Assembly (NCBI GenBank): GCA_964474415.1
Contig: CAYYSO010000012.1
Coordinates: forward strand, 1 to 30,166
Source: Methylomarinum sp964474415
GTDB lineage: Bacteria > Pseudomonadota > Gammaproteobacteria > Methylococcales > Methylomonadaceae
Direction: 5' to 3'
DNA length: 30,166 nucleotides
Part shown: one piece after another, positions 1 through 7,533 of the stretch
Layout: every line of letters begins with the position of its first letter
Numbering within the stretch: position 1 is the first letter of the stretch
Translations under genes and position numbers: made by a program
The notes under the pieces: model-generated
Seen by the model: the letters and a program-made list of their open reading frames with translations, nothing else
Told to the model about the DNA's origin: nothing
Database searches by the model: none

Positions 1-56
1 CGAAAGACGAAAGACGAAAGACGAAAGACGAAAGACGAAAGACGAAAGACGAAAGG
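1..56. repeat. Heptanucleotide tandem repeat (CGAAAGA)n, truncated by window edge
   Basis: Seven perfect head-to-tail copies of the 7-mer CGAAAGA are followed by an eighth ending in G instead of A (50-56). The array starts at base 1, so it probably continues upstream and its true copy number is unknown. A 7-bp unit is not a multiple of three, so copy-number change would shift any reading frame crossing it. It lies about 100 bp upstream of lpxC, where ftsZ is commonly found in gammaproteobacteria (not visible here). Confidence 0.95.
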
Positions 57-91
57 TAAGCGGCTGTGCTAAATTTCTATGATTTAGTTAT

Positions 92-121
92 TTCATGACT
101 GTTCCTTAGCTATGGTAAAAT
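92..121 (+). promoter_or_regulatory. Candidate extended -10 promoter for lpxC
   Basis: TAAAAT at 116-121 is preceded by TGG, giving the extended -10 form TGnTAAAAT. A weak -35 (TTCATG, 92-97) lies 18 bp upstream. Transcription would begin near 128, leaving a leader of about 27 nt before the lpxC ATG at 155. This is a motif match only; lpxC may also be read from upstream genes. Confidence 0.4.
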
Positions 122-154
122 CACCCCTTTGCCTGATATAAGGCTGCACTTTTT

Positions 155-1081
155 ATGATTAAACAGCGAACATTAAAAAATACGATCCGAGCTACCGGTG
201 TAGGGTTGCATTCAGGGGACAAAGTCTATTTGACTTTACATCCGGCAGAACCTAACACTGGAATTCGCTTTCGTCGTGTCGATCTGGAAGAGCCCTTTCT
301 GATCGAGGCAAAGCCGGAAAATGTCGGTGAAACCATGCTGTCAACTACGTTGGTTCATAATGGCGTTAAAATTGCAACGGTTGAGCATTTACTGTCTGCA
401 ATGGCTGGGCTAGGCGTTGATAATGCTATCGTAGATGTGAACGCGGCAGAAGTGCCAATAATGGATGGCAGCGCCGGACCGTTTGTTTTTTTGTTACAGT
501 CTGCTGGCGTGACAGAACAGGATGCACCAAAACAATATATTCGAATTAAAAAGTCGATACGAGTGGAGGATGGGGATAAATGGGCGGCTTTCGAACCGTT
601 TAATGGTTTTAAAGTGACATTTACCATTGACTTTGAGCATCCCGCTTTTTCCGATCATTTGAAAACTGCAGTGATGGACTTTTCATCGACAACCTTTGTA
701 AAAGAAGTCAGCAGAGCGAGAACCTTTGGTTTTATGAAAGATATAGAGTTTTTAAGGGAAAATAATCTGGCGCTGGGGGGAAGTCTGGATAATGCGATTG
801 TTGTTGATGATGACAGGGTTTTGAATGAAGATGGGCTGCGTTATGCTGATGAATTTGTCAAACATAAGATTCTCGATGCCATCGGCGACCTGTATTTATT
901 GGGGCATAGCCTGATCGGAGAATTTAAAGGCTTTAAATCAGGACATGCGTTAAATAATAAGTTGTTGTTAGCATTATTAAACACCCCTGATGCCTGGGAA
1001 ATGGTCGCATTTGAAAATGATGATGATGCGCCTATTTCTTTTATGCGTTCAGCACAAACCCCTGTTATTTTAGTTCAGTAA
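155..1081 (+). CDS. lpxC: UDP-3-O-acyl-N-acetylglucosamine deacetylase LpxC
   Basis: This enzyme carries out the committed step of lipid A synthesis, removing the N-acetyl group from UDP-3-O-acyl-GlcNAc in the cytoplasm with a zinc ion. The 308-residue protein has the normal family length. The zinc ligands are in place: H78 in TVEHLLSA, H237 and D241 in HKILDAIGD. The general base E77 and the catalytic H264 (KSGHALNNKL) are also present. Other family signatures are MDGSAGPF (103-110) and SLDNAIVVDD. The start is the ATG at 155, with a modest AAGG upstream. lpxC normally ends the division/cell-wall (dcw) cluster after ftsZ. The convergent dciA-like gene downstream matches the Pseudomonas arrangement. 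Confidence 0.98.
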   Translation: MIKQRTLKNTIRATGVGLHSGDKVYLTLHPAEPNTGIRFRRVDLEEPFLIEAKPENVGETMLSTTLVHNGVKIATVEHLLSAMAGLGVDNAIVDVNAAEVPIMDGSAGPFVFLLQSAGVTEQDAPKQYIRIKKSIRVEDGDKWAAFEPFNGFKVTFTIDFEHPAFSDHLKTAVMDFSSTTFVKEVSRARTFGFMKDIEFLRENNLALGGSLDNAIVVDDDRVLNEDGLRYADEFVKHKILDAIGDLYLLGHSLIGEFKGFKSGHALNNKLLLALLNTPDAWEMVAFENDDDAPISFMRSAQTPVILVQ

Positions 1082-1106
1082 ATTATTCTTGCCAAAGGGC
1101 AGGCTG

Positions 1107-1565
1107 TTAATCTTTTTTAGTAGATAGTCTGTCCAAAGTATCACACAGTTTTAAAAGCGCGTTGTTTAATTTATCGGTTACCGGCGATTGAATCTGCTGA
1201 CGGATGAATTGAATATTTTTTTTAGAGGGTATATTGGCCGAGTGCTGCAATGATGGCTTTATCTGTTCAGGAATGATTCTTATTTGTAATAATTGGATTT
1301 GTTTCCAGCCCGATTCTACAACCTTATTCAGCATAACAAGGTGGTAAAAACGTAATTGTGATGACCAGCTGGAAGAATCAGTATAGACAAGTAGTTTGTG
1401 ACCAGAAATAACGCAATACAGGGCGTGTATGGCTATGTCGTCTGGTAATACAGATTTTAAGATGCCCAGGATCTGTTGTTGCTGATTGATTTTTTGCTGA
1501 TAAGCATTTAGTAGTTTACCCGCTGGATAGAGGACTGGTTTGAAAGGCTGATGGTGGCCGGGCAT
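1107..1565 (-). CDS. DciA-like (DUF721) protein, probable replicative helicase loader/operator
   Basis: DciA proteins recruit and load the replicative helicase DnaB in bacteria that lack the phage-derived DnaC. The family core is visible: an N-terminal amphipathic stretch (AGKLLNAYQQ ... ILGILKSVLP), then the beta-rich segment with LLVYTDSSSWSSQLRFYH, matching the DUF721 pattern of a hydrophobic strand followed by W-x-x-x-LR. I chose the ATG at 1565 (152 residues) because family members have only about 30 residues before this core. The frame stays open upstream to a TTG at 1685, which would add 40 unconserved residues. A TATAAT on the minus strand (1694-1699) sits just before that TTG, so a start there would be almost leaderless. 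The gene is convergent with lpxC, separated by 25 bp; dciA neighbours lpxC in Pseudomonas too. The C-terminal third is poorly conserved, as is usual for the family. Confidence 0.72.
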   Translation of the reverse strand: MPGHHQPFKPVLYPAGKLLNAYQQKINQQQQILGILKSVLPDDIAIHALYCVISGHKLLVYTDSSSWSSQLRFYHLVMLNKVVESGWKQIQLLQIRIIPEQIKPSLQHSANIPSKKNIQFIRQQIQSPVTDKLNNALLKLCDTLDRLSTKKD

Positions 1566-1709
1566 TGTTAGAGAAAAGGACTTTAAGGCTGTAAAAATCA
1601 GATCACTTAATTTTGATAATGGACTGACAGGTGGGAATGCTTTATTAAATATCCTATCAAGGATATTATTTATCGTTGTAATCAACTTATCTCATTATAT
1701 GTCAAAAAA

Positions 1710-1910
1710 GACTCCTTGCGACTAAGTTTTCGACTTTCTACCTGTTTATTTTTGTCGATAGCACCCTTGCCTATAACTAGGTAGGCAAGAGCGTAAGCAG
1801 GATGCGGCAGCTTTGTTGAAACATTTACATAGCTTGCCCTACACCTGGTTCCGTACCACGCTTCCGACAAAAATAAAGCTGCTGTTAAAAGCGGAAATTT
1901 AGCCGCGAGA
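1710..1910. repeat. Palindromic intergenic element B (about 200 bp)
   Basis: The outer arms are inverted repeats. TTTATTTTTGTCG (1745-1757) pairs perfectly with its complement at 1865-1877, and similarity continues outward imperfectly to about 1715 and 1908 (CGACTAAGTTTTCG on the left against CGGCTAAATTTCCG on the complement of the right). Inside, CTTGCCTA / TAGGCAAG (1766-1773 and 1782-1789) forms an 8-bp hairpin. The segment from 1806 to 1876 is recognisably related to element D near 10507-10570: both have GAAACA, then ACATAGCTTGC, then a CCTG-TTCCG stretch, then ACAAAAATAA. Open frames crossing it are not protein-like. With element A it fills most of the gap between dciA and hoxF. Confidence 0.75.
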
Positions 1911-1926
1911 AGTATAACTGAACTTA

Positions 1927-2045
1927 GGAACGTGTACGAAATAACTTCGACAACTCCTCGCTTGCTTTATGTCCGTTTTCTACGTTGTGGAAACAGTTGC
2001 GTAGCTTGCTTGCGCCTGTTGCCGAACTTATTCCGTGCGTGTTCC
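1927..2045. repeat. Palindromic intergenic element A, MITE-like, directly upstream of hoxF
   Basis: The 28-nt ends are inverted copies matching at 22 of 28 positions: left 1927-1954 begins GGAACGTGTACG, right 2018-2045 ends CGTGCGTGTTCC. The centre GGAAACAGTTGCGTAGCTTG with the following CTTGCGCCTGTT forms a hairpin. TTA flanks both ends directly and could be a 3-bp target duplication. The end sequence is shared with elements C and D (common core GAAATAACTTCG). It stops 53 bp before the hoxF ATG, so the hydrogenase promoter must lie in, or be influenced by, this element. No transposase is encoded. Confidence 0.8.
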
Positions 2046-2098
2046 TTAAGAAGCGCAAGGATAGTAATCGAGCTGATTATATCTATCTGTAGGCCGAC

Positions 2099-3877
2099 AT
2101 GAAACAATTTATTCAGAAAGAACTTGAAGCTGCCGAATATCAGCCAGTCAGGCTGTTGCAAATTTTATCAGCCGTACAAGATCAATATCAGTATATTCCT
2201 GAACAGATTATTGATTTGTTGGTTGAAAGATTACAGGTTCCTCGCACACAGGTAGTTAGCGTGATTGAGTTTTACAGCTTCTTTCATTTGCGGGCACAGG
2301 GGCGATACGACATTTTGATTAGTGATTCTATTACCGATTATATGTTGGGTAAAGAGAATTTGATGTTTTATCTGGCGAGCGTTTTAAAGGTTGACGTGGG
2401 TACGGTGCGTGACGATGGTTTGGTAAGTTTAAATAATACTTCCTGTACGGGGATGTGTGACCAGGGCCCGGCGGGACTGATCAATGGCTATGCGCTGACC
2501 CGGCTTGATAGATTCAGGATTGATGAGATGGTCACCTTGGTCGAGAAAAAACGGCCATTGTCACAGTGGCCGAAAGAGTTTTTTCAGGTAGAGGATAATA
2601 TACAAAAGTCCGGGTTGTTATTACAACGAGAGATTGAGCGGGGTTCGGCACTTAAAAAATCTATCCACAGAGGTCTGAGAGAAACACTTGTCGAGATCGA
2701 TCAATCCGGTTTGCGTGGCCGAGGCGGTGCTGGTTTTAAAACGGCAATGAAGTGGCAGTTTTGTGCCGAGGAACAAGCGGATCAACGTTATGTCGTTTGC
2801 AATGCGGATGAAGGTGAGCCGGGCACATTTAAAGACCGGGTGTTGTTAAACAGTTTTGCTCATCAAGTATTTGAAGGGATGACGCTTTGCGGAGCCATCG
2901 TTGGCTCAGCACAAGGATATTTGTATTTACGCAGGGAATATCGGCATTTATATGAAAAGTTACAGGCTATTCTGCAACAGCGTCATCAGTCTGGATTGCT
3001 AGGCAAAAATATCCTGGGACAGGGCATGGATTTCACTATAGAAATTCGACTGGGTGCGGGAGCCTATATTTGCGGTGAAGAATCGGCATTGATTGAATCT
3101 TTGGAAGGAAAGCCAGGAATTCCTCGTAATCGTCCACCTTATCCGGTGTCGCAAGGTTATCTGCAGAAACCGACAGTGGTTAATAATGTAGAAACCTTTT
3201 TGGCCGCTGCGGCAATTGCTGTTAAAGGTAGTGAATGGTTCAGACGTTACGGTACAGAGAAATCATCGGGGAGTAAGATTTTAAGCATTAGCGGGGATTG
3301 CTGTTCACCGGGTATTTATGAATACCCTTTCGGTATGACAATCAAACAAATCTTGCAGGATTGTGGCGCAGAAGATGTGCTGGGTGTTCAGGTAGGTGGG
3401 CCATCCGGTACTTTTATTTCCAATGAAGAGTTCGATCGTAAGCTGGCTTTTGAAGATCTGGCAACTGGCGGTTCTTTTATAGTTTTTAATAAAACTCGCA
3501 ATATTCTTGAAATAGTGCGTAATTTTACCCATTTTTTCGCCCATGAAAGCTGCGGTTTTTGTACCCCCTGTCGGGTCGGTACAGCACTGCTGCAAAAACA
3601 GCTGGATAAAATTGTTGATGGTCACGGTTCGGCGGGCGATGTGGCCGCGTTGGAAGAGATTTGTCAGTTGCTTAAAAATTACAGTCATTGCGGTCTGGGG
3701 CAGACGGCGGCGAATCCAGTATTAACCTCATTGCAACGCTATCCTGATGTTTATGAAAAACAGTTAAAAGCGATCAGTTACGAGCCGGGATTTGATCTTG
3801 ATGCTTCTCTGGCAACAGCAAGGCGTATGGCCAACCGCGACGATGCGGGTGCGCATCTGAATCAGCTGGAGGAGTGA
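2099..3877 (+). CDS. hoxF: NAD-reducing hydrogenase diaphorase subunit HoxF
   Basis: HoxF holds the flavin and NAD site of the soluble NAD-reducing [NiFe]-hydrogenase, passing electrons between the HoxU iron-sulfur chain and NAD+/NADH in the cytoplasm. The 592 residues are a NuoE-like domain (about 1-160) fused to a NuoF-like domain (about 195-580). Visible in the second are the FMN/NADH-binding glycine loop LRGRGGAGFKTAMKW (205-219), CNADEGEPGTFKDR (234-247), GAYICGEESALIESLEGKPG (321-340), and the [4Fe-4S] ligands C485, C488, C491 (SCGFCTPCR) and C531. The NuoE-like part keeps only C116 and C120 (SCTGMC); the usual first cysteine pair aligns with SDSITD (75-80). It is the first gene of the operon, with 1 bp to hoxU. 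Its own ribosome-binding site is weak (TAGG near 2090). Confidence 0.96.
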   Translation: MKQFIQKELEAAEYQPVRLLQILSAVQDQYQYIPEQIIDLLVERLQVPRTQVVSVIEFYSFFHLRAQGRYDILISDSITDYMLGKENLMFYLASVLKVDVGTVRDDGLVSLNNTSCTGMCDQGPAGLINGYALTRLDRFRIDEMVTLVEKKRPLSQWPKEFFQVEDNIQKSGLLLQREIERGSALKKSIHRGLRETLVEIDQSGLRGRGGAGFKTAMKWQFCAEEQADQRYVVCNADEGEPGTFKDRVLLNSFAHQVFEGMTLCGAIVGSAQGYLYLRREYRHLYEKLQAILQQRHQSGLLGKNILGQGMDFTIEIRLGAGAYICGEESALIESLEGKPGIPRNRPPYPVSQGYLQKPTVVNNVETFLAAAAIAVKGSEWFRRYGTEKSSGSKILSISGDCCSPGIYEYPFGMTIKQILQDCGAEDVLGVQVGGPSGTFISNEEFDRKLAFEDLATGGSFIVFNKTRNILEIVRNFTHFFAHESCGFCTPCRVGTALLQKQLDKIVDGHGSAGDVAALEEICQLLKNYSHCGLGQTAANPVLTSLQRYPDVYEKQLKAISYEPGFDLDASLATARRMANRDDAGAHLNQLEE

Positions 3878-3878
3878 C

Positions 3879-4592
3879 ATGAGTAAAACAATTGTGATAG
3901 ATGGCACGGAAATTCCTTTCAGCGAAGGGCAAACGATTATGGAGGCGGCAACGGCAGCCGGTGTTTATATTCCACATTTATGTCATAACCCGGATTACAC
4001 GCCACACGGAAGTTGCAAATTATGTACAGTGAATGTTAACGGCAGAAATTGTACTGCCTGTACTTTTCCGGCAATGGAAGGACAGGATATTATCAATGAA
4101 AGTAATCATCTGAGCGACGATCGTAAGAAAATCACACAAATGCTATTTGTTGAAGGTAATCATTTCTGTCCTTCCTGCGAGAAATCGGGTAACTGTCAGC
4201 TACAGGCTATGGCTTATCATTTGAATATGCTGGATAATCATTTTCCGCATTTTTTTGCAGACCGGGAAATGGATGCCTCCCATCCTGATATTCTGATTGA
4301 CCATAACCGTTGTATTTTTTGCAATTTGTGTGTCAGAGCCAGCCGGGAAAAAGACGGTAAAGAGGTATTTGCAATTAGCGGGCGAGGTATCAATAAACAC
4401 CTGATTATTAATTCCAGAACAGGCAAACTGAAAGATAGCGATATTAATACCAATGATCGCGCCGTCCATGTTTGTCCGACCGGTGCGATTCTGATTAAAC
4501 GGAAAGGCTATCGGGTTCCCATTGGTCAGCGTATTTATGATCATAAACAGATTGACGCGGTGGCTTTGGCGCAGGAACATCATGATGAATAA
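3879..4592 (+). CDS. hoxU: NAD-reducing hydrogenase diaphorase subunit HoxU
   Basis: HoxU is the iron-sulfur subunit linking the HoxHY hydrogenase module to HoxF, equivalent to the N-terminal part of NuoG. In order it has a [2Fe-2S] ferredoxin-like domain with C35, C46, C49 and C61 (CHNPDYTPHGSCKLC and following), a His-liganded [4Fe-4S] segment H95, C97, C100, C106 (HFCPSCEKSGNC), and a [4Fe-4S] site C145, C148, C151 with C199 (CIFCNLC ... CPTGAI). Its 237 residues are typical. The ATG at 3879 follows the hoxF stop by 1 bp, with a strong GGAGGAG at 3868-3874 inside hoxF, so the two are translationally coupled. The 3' end overlaps hoxY by 11 bp. Confidence 0.97.
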   Translation: MSKTIVIDGTEIPFSEGQTIMEAATAAGVYIPHLCHNPDYTPHGSCKLCTVNVNGRNCTACTFPAMEGQDIINESNHLSDDRKKITQMLFVEGNHFCPSCEKSGNCQLQAMAYHLNMLDNHFPHFFADREMDASHPDILIDHNRCIFCNLCVRASREKDGKEVFAISGRGINKHLIINSRTGKLKDSDINTNDRAVHVCPTGAILIKRKGYRVPIGQRIYDHKQIDAVALAQEHHDE

Positions 4593-5121
4593 AATCAGAG
4601 TGGCCACGACCTCATTAGCCGGATGTTTTGGTTGCCATATGTCCTTTTTGGATATTGATGAACGTATGTTGCAACTTGCTGAAATCGTAGAGTTTGATCG
4701 TTCACCGATTACCGATATTGAGTGCTGTACGCGGTGTGATATTGGCTTAATTGAAGGCGGGGTGTGTAATTCCGAGAATGTTCATGTGTTACGAGAATTT
4801 AGAAAAAACTGCAAAATTCTGGTTGCAGTAGGCGCTTGTGCCATTAACGGTGGTTTACCTGCGATGCGTAACCATATTGATCTGGAAGATTGCTTAAAGG
4901 AAGCTTATATTAGTGGTATCGGTGTGGAAAATGCGCAAATTCCCAGTGACCCGGAATTACCGTTATTATTGGATAATGTTTATCCTATCCATGAAATTGT
5001 TAAGGTGGATTATTTCCTGCCGGGTTGTCCACCTTCGGCTGATGTTTTTTGGAAGTTTCTGACCGATTTTCTGGGAGGGCAAGAACCTGAATTACCTTAC
5101 GAACTGATACATTTTGATTAA
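4582..5121 (+). CDS. hoxY: NAD-reducing hydrogenase small subunit HoxY
   Basis: HoxY is the small subunit of the [NiFe] module. It carries the [4Fe-4S] cluster next to the active site that relays electrons from HoxH to HoxU. With the start at 4582 (tandem ATG-ATG; 4585 is equally possible) the protein has 179 residues, the short form typical of group 3d enzymes. Cysteines fitting the proximal cluster are C15/C18 (AGCFGC), C86 (GACAING) and C149 (LPGCPPSAD); C62 (GGVCNSENVH) is also conserved-looking. An upstream in-frame ATG at 4522 lies inside hoxU and adds unrelated residues, so it was rejected. A CAGGA at 4571-4575 precedes the chosen start. There is no Tat signal, consistent with a cytoplasmic enzyme. 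Confidence 0.95.
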   Translation: MMNKIRVATTSLAGCFGCHMSFLDIDERMLQLAEIVEFDRSPITDIECCTRCDIGLIEGGVCNSENVHVLREFRKNCKILVAVGACAINGGLPAMRNHIDLEDCLKEAYISGIGVENAQIPSDPELPLLLDNVYPIHEIVKVDYFLPGCPPSADVFWKFLTDFLGGQEPELPYELIHFD

Positions 5122-5138
5122 TTTCCTGTGGTCTTGAT

Positions 5139-6638
5139 ATGTATGAACATTTAGAAACAGTAAAGCAGGAGTCGGCACAAAATCTGAACCGGGTTGTGCT
5201 TGACCCGGTATCGCGGGTTGAAGGTCATGGCAAAGTTACTTTATTGCTGGATAAAGATAATCAAGTCAGGCAGGCCAGATTACATATCGTTGAATTTCGC
5301 GGTTTTGAAAAATTTATTCAGGGCCGGCCTTATTGGGAATTACCTGTCTTGGTGCAAAGATTATGTGGTATTTGTCCGGTCAGTCATCATCTGGCTGCGG
5401 CCAAGGCAATTGATCAGCTGGTCGGTATTGATCCAGAGCTGTTGCCTCCAACAGTTGAAAAATTACGGCGATTATTACATTTCGGGCAGGTGTTGCAATC
5501 TCATGCACTGCATTTTTTTCATTTATCCAGTCCGGATTTATTGTTTGGTTTTGAGAGTGAGATTAGTAAACGCAATATCATTGCTGTTCTGGCGGAATGT
5601 CCTGATATTGGTTTACAGGGTATCAAACTGCGTAAATACGGTCAGGAAGTAATTCGTATGGTGTCCGGCAAAAGAATTCATGGCACCGGTGCGATTGCCG
5701 GTGGTATGAATAAGGCACTGAGCCGACAGGAACGCGATTATTTACTGGAAGATATTGATCAGGTGATCAAATGGGCAGCCGCTTCAGTAACGCTGGTGAA
5801 AAAAGTGTATAGCTCCAATCTGCCTTATTACGATGAGTTTGCTGCCATTCGCAGTAATTATCTGGGGCTGGTCAAGCCAAATGGGGCATTGGAGCTATAC
5901 CATGGCGGTATCCGGGCCAAAAATGACCGGGGTGAGACATTGCTGGATCATGTTGATTATTGTCAATATAACCAGCATATTCATGAGGAAGTCAGAGCCT
6001 GGACTTATATGAAGTTTCCTTATCTAACGGCATTGGGTAAAGAACAGGGCTGGTATCGTGTCGGGCCTTTGGCGCGGATTAATAACTGTGACTTTATTGA
6101 TACAGGGCAGGCCGAAGCAGAACGACTGGAATTTAAACAGCATAGCAATGAGGCAATGGTGCATAGTACTCTGGCATATCATTGGGCACGGTTAATTGAA
6201 TTACTGCATTGCGCGGAAAGTATTAAAGTACTGTTAAATGACCCCGATATTATGGGGGCAGAGCTGTTTGCCGAAGGCGAAAGTCGTCTGGAAGGTGTTG
6301 GTGTGATTGAGGCGCCCCGAGGCACGTTATTTCATCATTACCGGGTTGATGAAAATGACATTGTGACCAAAGCCAATTTAATTGTGTCGACCACCAGTAA
6401 TAATATGGGCATGAATGAGTCCGTCAGGCAAGTTGCGGCAGAGTACCTGTCCGGACAGGAATTGACCGAACCGTTGTTGAATAATCTTGAAGTCGCGATT
6501 CGTGCCTATGATCCTTGTTTATCCTGTGCTACCCATGCTGTTGGAAAGATGCCTTTGCAGCTTGAATTGGTCGATGCTCAAGGCAATATACTGGATCGCA
6601 TGGTTAAACATAGTAACGGTGATATAGAACATGGCTAA
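5139..6638 (+). CDS. hoxH: NAD-reducing hydrogenase large (catalytic) subunit HoxH
   Basis: HoxH carries the Ni-Fe(CN)2CO active site that splits or forms H2. Both active-site motifs are intact: RLCGICPVSHH (C76, C79) near the N-terminus and DPCLSCATH (C460, C463, H466) near the C-terminus. The N-terminal DPVSRVEGHGKV is typical of [NiFe] large subunits, and the sequence fits group 3d. The 499-residue precursor continues 33 residues beyond H466. In this family the peptide after that histidine is cut off by a dedicated protease once nickel is inserted, and the next gene, hoxW, would encode it. Its 3' end overlaps hoxW by 8 bp. The ribosome-binding site is unclear; an 17-bp gap separates it from hoxY. 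Confidence 0.97.
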   Translation: MYEHLETVKQESAQNLNRVVLDPVSRVEGHGKVTLLLDKDNQVRQARLHIVEFRGFEKFIQGRPYWELPVLVQRLCGICPVSHHLAAAKAIDQLVGIDPELLPPTVEKLRRLLHFGQVLQSHALHFFHLSSPDLLFGFESEISKRNIIAVLAECPDIGLQGIKLRKYGQEVIRMVSGKRIHGTGAIAGGMNKALSRQERDYLLEDIDQVIKWAAASVTLVKKVYSSNLPYYDEFAAIRSNYLGLVKPNGALELYHGGIRAKNDRGETLLDHVDYCQYNQHIHEEVRAWTYMKFPYLTALGKEQGWYRVGPLARINNCDFIDTGQAEAERLEFKQHSNEAMVHSTLAYHWARLIELLHCAESIKVLLNDPDIMGAELFAEGESRLEGVGVIEAPRGTLFHHYRVDENDIVTKANLIVSTTSNNMGMNESVRQVAAEYLSGQELTEPLLNNLEVAIRAYDPCLSCATHAVGKMPLQLELVDAQGNILDRMVKHSNGDIEHG

Positions 6639-7128
6639 ACCGATTCTGGTTTTCGGTTATGGTAATTTAAGTCGCGGTGATGATGCACTGGGGCCGCTGT
6701 TGCTGGAATATGTTCAACAAAATGTATCATTACAGAATATTGAAATCCTCAGTGATTTTCAGTTGCAGGTAGAACATGCTCTGGATTTGCAAGAGCGGGA
6801 ACTGGTGCTTTTTGTCGACGCTTCGGTAACGAATGATGAAGCTTATGACTTTTTTCAGTTACAACCGTGTAGAGATAAAAGTTATACGACGCATGTAATG
6901 AGTCCGGCAGCTGTGCTGCAGGTATATCGGTTAATAACCGCTCAGCCACCACCACCGGCTTTTTTGTTGAGTATACAGGGAGCGTCATTTGAATTAGGTG
7001 CAGATTTGAGTGTAGTGGCCAGAGATAATTTAACAAAAGCTTGCGGTTTTGCGGCAAAATTATTGCAGCAAGCCGATTTATCCAGTTGGTTGCAACAGGT
7101 GGAGAATGCACGAAATATCTCTGCTTGA
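6631..7128 (+). CDS. hoxW: Hydrogenase maturation endopeptidase HoxW (HyaD/HybD family)
   Basis: This is the nickel-dependent endopeptidase that removes the C-terminal extension of the large subunit after cofactor insertion. Family signatures are GYGNLSRGDDALG at residues 9-21 (the GNxLxxDD-type motif with the first metal-binding acidic residue), an acidic-strand FVDAS in the middle, and THVMSP, which supplies the later histidine ligand region. The 165-residue length is normal. The ATG at 6631 lies within the last codons of hoxH, and its 3' end is overlapped by hypA by 23 bp, so the three are compactly coupled. The partner choice (HoxH) is inferred from position. Confidence 0.92.
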   Translation: MAKPILVFGYGNLSRGDDALGPLLLEYVQQNVSLQNIEILSDFQLQVEHALDLQERELVLFVDASVTNDEAYDFFQLQPCRDKSYTTHVMSPAAVLQVYRLITAQPPPPAFLLSIQGASFELGADLSVVARDNLTKACGFAAKLLQQADLSSWLQQVENARNISA

Positions 7129-7447
7129 GAATGTGAGGGAAATTCTTCAGAGCCATGCGCAGAGTCAGCGCTTTACCCGCGTTAAAAAAGTTACTCTGGA
7201 AATCGGCCAGCTTTCCTGTGTGGAGCCGGAAGCTTTAAGCTTTGCTTTTGATGTTGTTATGAAGGATACACTGGTGGAAGGTGCAGAGTTGCTAATTACC
7301 ATCAGTGACGGACGCGGGGTATGTGATCGTTGTCAACAACAAATTATGATGGAAACTTTACATGACCCATGCAGTTATTGCGGCAACCCTTCTGTGACAA
7401 TAACCCAGGGTGGTGAGATGAAAATAAAGGATTTACTGGTTGTGTAG
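7106..7447 (+). CDS. hypA: Hydrogenase nickel incorporation protein HypA
   Basis: HypA delivers nickel, with HypB, to the hydrogenase large-subunit precursor. The protein begins with the invariant MHE, whose H2 is the nickel ligand, and has a structural zinc site formed by C73-x2-C76 and C89-x2-C92 (GVCDRC ... DPCSYC). At 113 residues it is full length. The start at 7106 is fixed by the MHE; the frame is open further upstream within hoxW, but those residues are not HypA-like. GTGGAG lies immediately before the start. An 86-bp gap separates it from hypB. Confidence 0.95.
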   Translation: MHEISLLENVREILQSHAQSQRFTRVKKVTLEIGQLSCVEPEALSFAFDVVMKDTLVEGAELLITISDGRGVCDRCQQQIMMETLHDPCSYCGNPSVTITQGGEMKIKDLLVV

Positions 7448-7533
7448 AAATGGGAGTAAAAATACCAAGATTTTTAGGTTAAATGATTGTATTTTTGTCT
7501 TGTAATGTAGCAAATATGAGTAGGTGGTAAGTT

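Noticed and set aside
1..56. CRISPR array at the window start
   Set aside because: The 7-bp units are directly adjacent with no spacers, so it is a simple tandem repeat.
355..627. Open frame on the minus strand inside lpxC
   Set aside because: It is the antisense shadow of a fully conserved lpxC sequence, with no ribosome-binding site.
1682..1870. Minus-strand frame of 62 codons in the dciA-hoxF gap
   Set aside because: It lies across palindromic element B, and its residues follow the repeat, not a protein family.
2046..2098. Sigma-54 promoter for hoxF, as known for Cupriavidus hox genes
   Set aside because: No TGGCAC-N5-TTGC-like sequence is present in the remaining upstream bases.
1967..2161. 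Minus-strand frame of 64 codons crossing element A and the start of hoxF
   Set aside because: It is part repeat and part hoxF antisense.
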